Assembly: GCA_015345905.1 (NCBI GenBank)
Contig: JADDTR010000018.1
Location: 558,361 to 622,360 of the forward strand
DNA from: Aotearoamyces nothofagi
Lineage: Eukaryota > Ascomycota > Leotiomycetes > Leotiales > Tympanidaceae
Direction: 5' to 3'
Length of the DNA stretch: 64,000 bases
The position numbers and the translations under genes are program-made. Below are positions 33,259-43,994 of this stretch, piece by piece (position 1 is the stretch's first letter; every line of letters begins with the position of its first letter). The notes under the pieces were generated by a model. The model searched no databases, was not told where the DNA came from, and saw only the letters and a program-made list of their open reading frames with translations.

Positions 33259-35571
33259 ATGATTGGTGTGTTGCCAAGCCTGTCAGGTACCATGTACCGC
33301 TGTCATTAAGCTGACATCTTCTTAGACCACGTCTTGGGCAGGCCCTCGATTCAGTTTCGCAAGATACAAGTGCTTGCAGTTGTTTCCTTCTGGTCACTAT
33401 ATTTATTCAAGTATGGTGGTTATATTCATCTTTGCGACTTCTTCTGACTTCTTCATAGAGGAGACAAGCATGGCCCGCCTGCAATCCGAAAACTATCCCG
33501 TCAACTGTCTAGATTTCTCACACCATGGCAGACGGTTGTTATAACCCTGCTCTATCTCTATATTGCGCGGAACTTCGACAATGTTCTCGGTCTTGAATGT
33601 CCAGAACCTCTCGCGAACCTCTACACAAGATCATACTTCCGAGCAACATGGGTCACAACGGCGATGGATGCCGGCTTCTGGACCGCCATGCGCATACGGA
33701 GGAAGTGGTTGCGCGATTTTTGCAGTATGATCTTTACCGCATATTATCTGATTGCGGCAGAACGAGCCGACGAGAAGGTTAGGAAGGTCAGAGGCATGTT
33801 GACCCTCGATCATCTGCGAGTTAGTTGGAACAAAGGTACAACTCCATATCTAGGCTTCCTATCAGCATTGTTGCGTCCACGATTAATGAAATATCCTCCT
33901 CGCGCGATTCGGATACCAAGGCCAGCGAATAGCGATTATAATGATCCAGTGAAAGGCTGGCTATACTTCAACGGTCCTCTCTCCGCGTTGAAGGACCACT
34001 CGAAGATAGTGATAGATATCCCAGGAGGCGGTTTTGTGGCTATGAACCCGAGATGTAACGACGATAAACTTTTTGCTTGGGCCGGAAAGACTGGTCTGCC
34101 AGTGCTGAGTCTGGACTATAAAAAGGCACCAGAATATCCATATCCATATGCACTCAACGAGTGCTATGATGTCTATCATACTATCGTTGCTAGCCGTGGA
34201 CGTTGCGTTGGCCTTTCCGGAGAGGTTGCTCCAAAGATTGTCCTTACTGGTGACAGTGCTGGTGGGAATCTCGCTACGTCTACCGTCTTGATGATCATCG
34301 AGTCTGGGTCGACAGCTACAAGACAGTACCAAGGCGAAATGTCACTTCCCGTTCCGGATGGCCTTGTATTGATGTATCCTGGTCTTGATATGAATATTGG
34401 AAACTGGATGTCTGATGAGCAGATGTCACTAATCCAAGACCGACGGATGAGAAAGATGAATAAGAATTTACTGAGGCAGAAGAGTATGCAGTATGCTCAT
34501 CTAACAGGGACTCCTCATCAGTCGGATGAAGAAGATGAGAATAGCCCGGCGAAGCTCGCCTCACCAACAATTTTACCTGAAGATGGTGAGCCTATCTCCC
34601 CAGCTATAATGAAGCCTGAACCCGGATTTTCATCAGTTGGTCCTCCTCTCCAGGCTGTGGCAACGGATGAAAGTGATAGCAATTCTCCTGCGAAGCGACG
34701 TCCCTCATCTTCTCACCAGGCTGCTCCTCTACAAACTCGTCTTGCCATGTCTTCCATGATCTCGTACTTCAACGACCGCATTCTCAGCCCAGAAATGATG
34801 CGTGCCATGATCATCCTTTACATCGGACCTCACAATCGTCCAGATTTCTCCCAAGACTACCTTCTCTCGCCCATTCTCGCTCCTGACTCCCTTCTGTGCC
34901 GCTTCCCCAAAACATACTTTCTCACCGGCGAACGCGACCCTCTCGTCGATGATACCCTCATCTTCGCCGGCCGCCTGCGTCGCGCGAAAGCCGGTCTTCA
35001 CCGACAAGAAGCTGCACGAAGCACCCGGCTAGCCAAAGAATTCGACGACAGGGATGCCGTCGAAGTAGCGCTCATCCATGGTATCTCGCACGGTTTCCTC
35101 CAATTCGTCGGCGTCTTTCCCGAGGGCTGGCAACATATTTTCCGCTGCGGCCGCTGGATCGAGGACATCTTCGCAAACGCCGAAGAAAAGGATGCGAACG
35201 GCGGCGTGACGCCTGGCGGATATCTCAGTACCGGAGGTGGTCATCACTACCGCAGCCGCACGGAGAGTTCGGGCGACGAGGGGCTGGAAATGTCCATGTC
35301 GAAAGTGAAGGATGCGAAGGGCAAGTACGGCATTGCTCTGGATGTCAAGGACTTGAAGGAGAAGACGCGGAGGAGGAAGGAGAGGCTGCTGAAGGAGCAT
35401 TTGGAGGAGAAACAGAAGGAGCGCAGCACAACTGCCGATGCCAAGGGCAAGGGACGCCCGCGACGCAAGAAGAGCATGGTCAGTCTGGCGAGTGAGGATG
35501 ACCTGCTCGGGCGCAGAATGCTGGGCCTGGCAGGGCCGTTGACAGGGAGAGGCGATGATGGGAGTCTTTGA
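33259..35571 (+). CDS. Membrane-anchored alpha/beta-hydrolase (hormone-sensitive-lipase-like esterase)
   Basis: Exons 33259-33265, 33326-33410 and 33459-35571 give 734 aa. The 7-base first exon is inferred: it gives MIDHVLGRPSIQFRKIQVLA, which joins smoothly. Two N-terminal hydrophobic segments (about residues 17-30 and 53-67) would anchor it in a membrane. The catalytic domain follows: GGG-type oxyanion motif in VIDIPGGGFVAMNPR, nucleophile GDSAGGNLA, acid in GERDPLVDD and His in HGISHGFLQF. The oxyanion motif begins with Pro where the classic HSL family has His. A Ser/Pro-rich insert of about 90 residues separates the nucleophile and acid parts. The C-terminal 120 residues are highly charged, Lys/Arg/Glu-rich and probably coiled. 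The likely role is lipid or ester hydrolysis; the substrate is unknown. Confidence 0.85.
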
Positions 35572-36209
35572 TTGCGTCATTTTAACACCGCATGGGCCTT
35601 GCACTGATAAATAGCCAGACACCTGTTCTTTTGTATAAGCAAGGCATGGCACGCAACAGAGATTCTGATACTGTGTACGTCTGCCTGTCTAGTCATATCG
35701 GCAAGCTGTAAACAGATAAGAGAGAGAAATATGAATGATCCAGTGGAACTTTTGCCATTTCAATTCAACTACTCCGTCCCCAATCCGCTCGCCCAACATG
35801 GAATATAAGGCTCAGGAGCCACGCCGCGGCAGGTCTTGACGATACTATCTCCAAAACAGCAACAATAAAAGCACAAAAAAATCCAAAGTGCTTGCAAAAC
35901 GTATATTATACAGGATTGATAGGTTTAGCGCCGTGTTTATGACTTGATTCTTAGAGAACCGTGCGTACCCAAAACAAAATCAAGGACCCTACACACCCAA
36001 TTGTCGATAAACGCCGCGCTCATGTGGGGTAGTTTCGCCTGCCGTAGCACACACACACACACGCACACATTCCAATAACAATAGAAACTCTTTAAAGACT
36101 CCAGAGCTAACAAAACAAAGGCTCTAGCTTTGATGGAGAAAATATACACCGACCAAGGGGAATGGAAGGGGCCGTCCGAAAGGTCATCATCCCAACAAAG
36201 GAGACGAAA
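35572..36209. other. Convergent intergenic region with (CA)n
   Basis: 638 bases between the hydrolase and PtaB stop codons. A (CA)n run with one G lies at about 36047-36068. No gene seen. Confidence 0.5.
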
Positions 36210-37776
36210 TCATGCAGGGTTTCCCTTCTGCCTCTTCCCTCCGATCCGGGGACTTGGCTTCACCTTGGGCTGCACGCCGTTTGCCTGGCCGCTAGACTCG
36301 TCGGCTTCGGGTTTTACGCTTGGCCTTCGACGCTTGTTTGTGACGTTTGGACTCGTGTTTGCGCTGGGGCCGCTCGAACTTGTTCCTTGTTGGCTCTGTT
36401 GCAACGTCATGCTAGGGGCTTGCATGTGGCCTTGTGCTGGGCTGCCCTGTATCATAGAAGCGTCTGGGAGGCTCAAGTGACCAGATGCTGGCGATTGCCC
36501 AAGGTTGAATTGTCCCATACTTGGTGTCCGCTGACCTGGTGCTATCATTGTTGGGCCATTCGCATTTTGCCCTGCACCGCTATTGGCTTGGACAGTCCCT
36601 ACATATTGGTCTAGTGCCGCATATGGAGTCAGGTTTGTATTCTGGTGAGAGTAATTGAATAGAGGGTTCATTTGGCCCATCACTTCAGCGAGCTGCATGG
36701 AAATGCGTCAGTTTTGAATTGCTTTTCATCTATAAACATCTTCGCTCACCTCAAGAAACCGAAACACAGAAGGCGTGATTCCCATATTCAACTTCACCTT
36801 CGAATCCGGTATGTCAATCTCTGGCGGTGCAGTTGGTGGAGATTTCATTTGACGCGGCTTTCCCTTCTTTGACATCTCCGGTGACTGTTTGCCGTCTGCC
36901 GCGGTATTAATCTTTTGCCAGTCCTTTTGCCATTCATGCAATGGTCTCGCCCCTTCCACAATTTTAGTCCGTGGCACATATTCTTCATGACTACTCGTGA
37001 CAAACTCAAGAAGCTCGATCATCTGGTTCGAGTCAAACTGTGCTCTTAATGTTCCATTGGCCACCAACTATGAACCGTTAGAAGGTGAATAAAAAATAGC
37101 ATTGAATAACTCGGATACACTTACTTGTGACCCATTTTCAAACCAGTAGATAAAACTTGACTTCTGGCTTTCAATATAGTTTGCGTTGTTTGCTAAATCT
37201 TTTTCTGTGCCTTTTTCCATTATCATCTGAATGTTCTTGATCCCACTCTCAAAGTGAGTATAGAAATATCTTGCTAGTGCCGGGAATGTAATCTCGTATT
37301 GCTTATTGGAATTTTCGTCGACAATCCACACAGAATGGCGTAGAACACCTGAGGGAGAGAAAAAGGTTTCTACAAATTTAGCCCAGTAGTTGAGATCGCT
37401 TTGTTGTTTCATGGCCTGCGCAGTAAGTTCTTGAGTACCACCAGCCATGTAAGCTTCGACAGGCTTCGTGATCACCACGAACTGACTGAGATGGTCTCCA
37501 AATTGCATTAATCTTAAAATGCATTGCCCTTTGATTTGGTTCCTTGGCCTGGGCTGCTGCATCATAGCCGCTGCAACTTGTTGCTGCTGGGAATTTGCTT
37601 GCTGCTGTTGTGGTTGTGACTGTTGTGGCTGTTGCTGTGGTGGCTGCTGGTGCTGGTGCTGGGGAGTTTGCTGGCCTTGCTGGCCTTGTTGAGCTTGCTG
37701 AGCTTGCTGAGCTTGCTGGGCTTGTGGTTGGGGTTGCGACTGGTTCTGCTGAGCAGCAGCAGCTTGCTGTTGTTGC

Positions 37777-37811
<35 letters not shown>

Positions 37812-38722
37812 CTGAGCAGCGAGTTGTTGCGCATTCTGCATGTTCTGAAGTTGCTGGGGTCCCATCTGAGGTCCTTGCCCCTGATTATTTCCAGCTTGGG
37901 CCGCGGCATTGGCCTGCTGCATCGCAATCTGTTGCGCCATCATCTGTTGATGCTGCAATCGTGTTAGTGACTGCGTGATAAAATGGAAAGGGGCTAGCAA
38001 AAGCAAAAATGGTACTAGGTAGCTTACCTGGTGCTGTTGTTGCTGCTGGGCCTGCTGCTGAGCTTGTTGTTGTTGTTCGAGGCCAAGTTGAGCTTGCTGC
38101 TGTTGCTGCTGAAGGTGTTGTGGGAGAGCGATAGGTCGCATATTAGGAGGTGCTCGCATTGCTGCAAACTGCGCATTCATTCCGGGGTTCATGCCATTAG
38201 GAATATTCATGGGCATGCCGTTCGCATTCTGATATTGCTGGGCCATCATGGCTTGCCTTTGCCGAGCTTGCTGCTGTTGGATCATATGCTGTTGAGCCAT
38301 CTGCTGCATTTGCGGGTTAGCAACTAAAGGAGAATTAGCACAATGTCACACGAGAGGCTCAGAGGTACCTTCAGGGCAGGCACAATACTAAACGTACAAT
38401 TCATAGCCGCTTGCTGCTGCTGCTGCTGCTGTTGGTACATCTGCGCCTGATTTGGATTCAGATGTTGTAGTGCATGGGCACTTGGGCCTCCTGGACCACT
38501 ACCTGGAGGCATGACTCCCAATAGAGCACCTCCTTGCGTGACTTGTGGACCTGGGCCAGACACTCCCATATGCATTTGTTGAGGCATCCCAGGACCGGGG
38601 TGGCCACCACCTTGTTGCGGATTGTGCGGGTGGCCAGGTGCCATGGGATGGCCTTGTGCTACACCTGGGTGCTGAAGTCCAGCAGGGTGTGGTGAGTATG
38701 TTTGAGCCATACTTGCCATCAT
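36210..38722 (-). CDS. ptaB: LIM-domain-binding protein, PtaB/Mfg1 type transcriptional co-regulator
   Basis: Exons, in coding order, are 38722-38398, 38323-38028, 37952-37125, 37067-36750 and 36692-36210, giving 749 aa. The family contains animal Ldb1 and the fungal regulators PtaB (Aspergillus) and Mfg1 (yeast), which act with Flo8/SomA in adhesion, filamentation and conidiation. The N-terminal 330 residues are Gln/Pro/His-rich with long polyglutamine runs, encoded by CTG/TTG-rich DNA at 37560-38110 and 38400-38440. The conserved LIM-binding region (about residues 340-590) contains QCILRLMQFGDHLSQF, YWAKFVETFFSPSGVLRHSV, EITFPALARYFYTHFESG and LVANGTLRAQFDSNQMIELL. The C-terminus is Ser/Pro-rich and ends in a basic, nuclear-signal-like GGKRQKGNPA. 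The second intron (75 bases) is a stop-free multiple of three, but it interrupts the Gln tract with a hydrophobic stretch and has good splice signals. Confidence 0.88.
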
Positions 38723-40554
38723 TATGTCTTCTACTGCCAAGACAGTGGATGTTAACGCGCGACCGCTGTATACTCAACGCACACGATATCCTCCTTCGCC
38801 GACTGATTCGGAAATTGCCTTGCAATTTTATATCCCTCAACTCGTAACGGTGGGATATCTCTTCTATCCGACTCGGAGGCTCCTCACGCGGACTCACGAG
38901 CTCGCAACGCACTATGTTCTACTCCGCAATCCACAGCTCGTCCCAGACCAAACCTGAGGTGGCGCAACTGCCACCCGTAAGGAGAGAAGACTTCTCGTTC
39001 GAAAATTATCGCCGTCAGTGACTGGTTCAGAAGAATGCCTATGGATACTTGTCAAAGGACTCAGGGTGCGGCAATTACCGCCGAAGTGCGCTCGAAAAGT
39101 CGCTCAAATTGAAGATATGAGCTGATACACGACCAGAGAGCGATGGCAGGTGTAATAGATAGCGAACGGTCCGAAGGAATGAAGTTTGGAAACCGACTGT
39201 GGTGAGGCGCATTCAGGTCAGTTGTCTGCGACGGGGATCTGGCGACAGCTTATTGGGAAAACCTGAAGCGATTGATTAGGCCTGCCAGCACGCAAGAGTG
39301 ATGCGACATATGGAAGACGCGTAAAAGGAAGGGGAAGGGTGCGTCAATGACGGGGTGGGAATATTCGAGGCAGATTGGCACCTGAGCTGCTGTCGTGGAT
39401 GTGCTGAGTTGGACCGTCGTTCACGATGTGGAGAACGTCCTGAGCCTGCGGGAGATAGTGTGCTTGAAGGCTGGGAGAGCAGGGCCGAAATTTTTCTCAG
39501 CCTCAGGCGAAACTTCTACTTACGTACGTACAATCCAGCACAATCCAGAATAGAATGCCTGACCCCACTAGCGCATTTTCGCTTAAGCTCCACGATTATA
39601 TTTCTCGACAACTTCTTGCACAGCTTTTTCTTCCTTCACATCACAACATTCCGCACCCTTCTCCGCACCATCTGCTCTATACAACTCTGAGCTGGCTCGC
39701 AACTACAAGTATAATGTCTCGATAATGGTATGCCTCTATTCCCTCACTCTCTCCTGTCTCTGCACGATCTGGAATGATGACAACAATCTTTATTGTCTTC
39801 TTTCCCAGTATTAATCGACCATGATTTAATCAGTCTTTTCGGGCTTACCAGACATGGTTTGCCTGCTACTTGCCAGTACATTCTGTCTGACCCAGATCAT
39901 CAAGTTCTTGCTCGCTATCATCATTTCTTGAGACGCTCGTTGCTGACTTGTAAAGCTCACAGATTGCCGACGAGTGCCAACGATAACCTCATTGCGAGCA
40001 TGTCTTTTGCTATCAAATACTATTGTTTAACAGCTAGTCACTAACTAACACGTGCGATAACCACGTCCTCATCCAAACATTCCAGGTTAGTGCCTTTTTT
40101 CTCCGTTCACTCCACACTCCCGCATGCGATGATGAAAAACATACCACATTCGCAGTTTTCACTCGAGCTCCAATTGAACCTATTTTCGGAGTAGATGAGG
40201 GCATTTTCTTCCTTGGATGTCTGAGCATGCACACACTTATCAATCTTTCTGATCCTCAATACAGTATGTGAACCAGTTGCTAACATTCCGAAATCAGCGT
40301 TACTATAGTCTATCTTCTATTCGATCACAGTAAATATAATTTATAGGCAGGCACCGAGAGACAGGCATTTCCAATAATGCATTTCACACATAAAATTTTG
40401 TTCAAATACTTTTAAAAAGCTTGATTTAATCCCAGTTGACTGCATAAGAGTTTCCAGTGGCCATGACGCCTATGCCCCCCTTCCCAACCAGAGAGTCCCG
40501 AAGCTATCACGTGACACCCAGTACTTAAGAACCATAGTATACATAATCGTGTCA
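38723..40554. other. Long upstream region of ptaB; no supported gene
   Basis: 1.8 kb. An 83-codon open frame on the plus strand at 39793-40044 and intron-like signals nearby (CTAACTAAC at about 40042, TTCCAG at about 40085) hint at a small multi-exon gene or an intron-bearing leader. No frame gives a recognisable product. The stretch may be mostly promoter and 5' leader of ptaB, as is common for fungal developmental regulators. Confidence 0.4.
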
Positions 40555-43218
40555 TCATAACATGCTAGCACTTCCTTCTTCCCTCCTGACTCTCGCTCCA
40601 ACAAAGCCTCTTCGGTTCCGGCCTGTTCTTCCTCGCCCCAACCAGTTAAGCTTCAAGGCCCTACACAGCTCGTCCACCCTTGCTTGAGCCTCCTCATCAC
40701 CAGCTATGACACCAACACTTGCCAGAACACTCATACACTGTAGTATCCTACCTACTGTCTCCGTGACATGCTTGCTCTCCTGGGCATTCACCTCTCTCTG
40801 ACTTGCCGCCACGTCCTTGTTCCCCGCAAGTCCAACGCCCAGCAATGATGGATGTGAAGATGAAGATGTGAAGGGGCGCGCTGGCGGCGGGGGCATAGCA
40901 CTAGCATCGATATTGGAAGGCCGGTGAAATGGAGTGTTTGAACCATTGGACCCGAAACTCACGTTGCTGATGGCCCTGCTTCGTGCTCCGGTGCTGTCGG
41001 CGCCGCCGAGCAGGGTAGTTGTCTGCGAGTTATACGAGGAGACGGAGGGATCTAGTGACATGGCTGTGCCAGGACGATTGGAGGAGTCTGGACTTGAAGA
41101 GAGAGCATCATAATTTAGATTAGAGTTGATAGATTCGAGGGACAGGCGGGAGAAGATAGTCTTGAGCGTGTCGAAGCGTGGGAGAATGATGGTATCTCGG
41201 TATGCAGTAAGAACTATCCGACGAACGTCAAGCATTGAGCTTGCCGGGATGCCCAAGTCATTTTCAGAAGGATCCGAGTTTGTTGACGAGGCTGGTAAAG
41301 CGCCCCAAAAGTCGCGAGCGGCTTCAGGGGACATGATCCCGTGCCCGCAAAATTCTAGATCTAGTGGGAGGAAGACAGCCTGCATGTATGGAAGGATAGA
41401 TGTAAAAGTGAACAGCCACACTTCAACGAGCCGAGGGATGAGGCGGTCATCCGGGGTCCGTCTAAGCGTATGATCAAGGGAGGTGAAACCGGTAGTAAGA
41501 AGGTCGCGGAGGTCTTCAACTATGAGACCTGGCGAGCGCTTCTGTATACATCGTCCAAGATGCAATCTATTTACATTAGTTAGTGATGCTTAAACTGAAA
41601 CTGAAACTTACGAGACGAGTTTATTGAAGTCTTCTATCGGTAGCCTCAAATCCTCTCCCTCGAATATAATTAGAAGTCTAGCTCTGAGGAAGGGCCAAGC
41701 ATCATCAGCAGTCATATTATTCAGTCCATACTTGGATAGGTCCTGATCACCGCCGTATACGCTTGAAGGGTAACTATGCCCAGATGCACCTGTCTGCCCA
41801 AGGAAAGATGTGGCGGAGCCTAGGCTTGACGGACCGGGCCACTCACTGCCGCCTTGATATGACAATTCGCTTTCCCTCAGTGCTGAACCAGCAGCATAAG
41901 CAGCTTCTTCTTTCTTCTTTTCCCTTAGTGCCCTACCACCATGTCTCAGGTCCAGCCCGCTCATTGATTTTGCAAAGCTCGTTCCCGTTGGTCCTGGACT
42001 TGGCGGTAGATTGAAATTGTACAGACTTGATGGTGCGCTTGGGTCCACAGGTCTCGAATTGGACGCAGCTGATGATAATGGGAGGTGGTGGTCATCCTTG
42101 CTACTGAGTTTATGCTTCTGCCTCAACAAGAAGTGATGTTTCTTCTCCTTCTCTCTCTCCACATGTGTATCCGACGCCTTGATGGTCGCCGTTGACGAAT
42201 TCGTCATGCTATACATACTTGATGAACCGGACATGGTACTATCTGCAAGACTTTGCGTGCTCATGTTGCTCCTTTGCAAAGATCCCAAGGTATATGAACT
42301 AAGTTTATTGGGGCTAGGGAGCGGCTTCTCCTTCATCTCTTTACCTAAAGTAAGCTTTCCCGGTCTTGAGAATAGCTTAACCTTGGATGACTTCTCTAGC
42401 TTCACAACCTTTTCAGCCTCTCGATGTCCCTGTGTAAATTCCGAAGGCGAAAGACCGGGTGACGTTTGAGGACTTCGTGAGAAGACAACATTGGCTGCGG
42501 TGGCAGCTGGATTTGTAGTTCCTGCCAATAGCCCGTTTCGGTATACCTGCCCGCTTTGTCCAGTCGTATTACCAAATCCATTCTGTCTTTCTCCCGATGC
42601 TTCTGTCAAGCTAAGCAGAGGTGGGCTCGTAGGTCCACGAGATGGTCGACGCTGTCCACTCGCCATACTATCCACAGGTAATGTCTGTGACCTCTGTCGC
42701 TGGTGTTGAGTCTGGTTTTGCATGGCCGCCTGAGCTGCAATCTGGCTTGCGGTGAGGGTTGGCTGCTGGCTTGCCATGTTTCCTCCAAGGCCCGGATTGA
42801 GGAATGAGGAGTTTGGTAAACTTGGTTCGAAGTGGCCTTGAGACGCGGCGTGCTTTCTTGTCTGCTGTCGAATATCGCTCGCCGAGGCTCTCGCTGAAAG
42901 GCTCAATGGAGAGGCGTTTCGAAGGGAGTAGTCGCTCGTTCGACCATGGGCAAAACCAGATCGAGAGAAGCTGTGAAGGCTAATGGCGCTCGAGCTCGGA
43001 TGGATTATCGCAGCTGGTTGGGCTGGATGTCGCTGCGCCTGCGCATTCTGTCGTTTTGCAACAGTGGGAGGAGCGGCTTGTGAATCTTCACTGGAAGAAG
43101 ATTCGACTGTGCGTAATGGAGGTCGTGCAGATGATTGTGACGGGTTACTGGCAACCACCGGAGAGAAAGATCCAGGCGCTCTTGCGCCTGTGCTCGTTGT
43201 GCCTGGAGCGGGAGGCAT
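40555..43218 (-). CDS. HbrB/Bit61-family TORC2 subunit
   Basis: Exons 43218-41612 and 41566-40555 (45-base intron, GTAAGT, CTAAC, TAG; phase 2) give 872 aa. HbrB of Aspergillus (hyperbranching) and yeast Bit61/Bit2 are non-catalytic TORC2 subunits. The first 490 residues are Ser-rich and disordered. The conserved part begins around DAWPFLRARLLIIFEGEDLR and continues across the splice site as LHLGRCIQKRSPGLIVEDL, then LIPRLVEVWLFTFTSILPYMQAVFLPLD and LDVRRIVLTAYRDTIILPRF. The C-terminus has a further Ser-rich linker and a final conserved helix (VGRILQCMSVLASV). The start codon is the first ATG in frame, at 43218. The open frame extends 11 codons upstream without another ATG. Confidence 0.85.
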
Positions 43219-43596
43219 GCTGCTGATGCTTGCATAAACTGTTTCATGCAACGTGCACAGATCGGCATAAGGTTGTGGGGTAGTCTGGTATTATCGACAA
43301 GATCAATTCCACAAACATTTTTTTGGAATATCCAAGGTCCTGAGATATCTGCAAGATGTTGACGGTTGACGGGTCAAAATATGTCTATCAGAATGCCATA
43401 TGCTCCGCGTTTGGACTGACGTCTTGTTCGCAGCCTAGGGCGACTCGCGGGGTCTAGGGAATATCTAGCTTCCTGCGCTACATAAAGTTGCATTCCTCGA
43501 CGTACACATCAGCACACATTAGCACGTCCTCGCGCTTTTTATTCCACATAGGCACGTCTAACGTCAGCATCAATACGAGAACCTCCAAGCATAGCC
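43219..43596. promoter_or_regulatory. Divergent intergenic region between HbrB and GON7
   Basis: 378 bases between opposed starts; presumed shared promoter. Two GCACG-containing direct repeats (CAGCACACATTAGCACGT, about 43510-43527) are seen; nothing further. Confidence 0.45.
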
Positions 43597-43923
43597 ATGG
43601 CCAGTTCCAACACATCCGCTACTCCGGCGGTTCGATATGAGCTGCTCTCTGCAACATACGAATCTCCCACGAGTGCGCCGTTCACACATCTTAAGAGGCT
43701 CCCTTCCCCGGTAACAACTGCGCCTAGCGAACGAGTTCCTTATCTTGCGACGCTCCGCACGGCAACTGTTGAGCTGCAGGATCGAATCAACAAGGAGCTC
43801 ACACAGCGCATGGAGGAAGACAAATCACGGGAAGCTAGAGTTGCGGGCAAGGGCAGCAGCGGGGTAGTTGATGAGGAAAAGGAAGAGGAGAATTATGGCG
43901 AAGAAGTTCCAGAGGAAGATTGA
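43597..43923 (+). CDS. gon7: EKC/KEOPS complex subunit Gon7
   Basis: A single exon of 108 codons. Gon7 is a small fungal subunit of the EKC/KEOPS complex, which makes the N6-threonylcarbamoyl-adenosine modification of tRNA and also affects telomeres and transcription. The family pattern is visible: YELLSATYESPTSAPF near the N-terminus, VPYLATLRTATVELQDRINK and ELTQRMEEDKS in the middle, and a long acidic tail (EEKEEENYGEEVPEED). The length matches the family. Only 71 bases separate its stop from the stop of VPS39 on the other strand, so the 3' untranslated regions must overlap. Confidence 0.85.
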   Translation: MASSNTSATPAVRYELLSATYESPTSAPFTHLKRLPSPVTTAPSERVPYLATLRTATVELQDRINKELTQRMEEDKSREARVAGKGSSGVVDEEKEEENYGEEVPEED

Positions 43924-43994
43924 TCTGATGGATGGCTATGCTCCTACTGGATAAATCCAGCTCCCAGACGCCTCGCTATGTATGCACTACAAGT

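Noticed and set aside
37595-38327. Leu/Val/Ala-rich plus-strand frames opposite ptaB
   Set aside because: They are antisense translations of the polyglutamine tracts.
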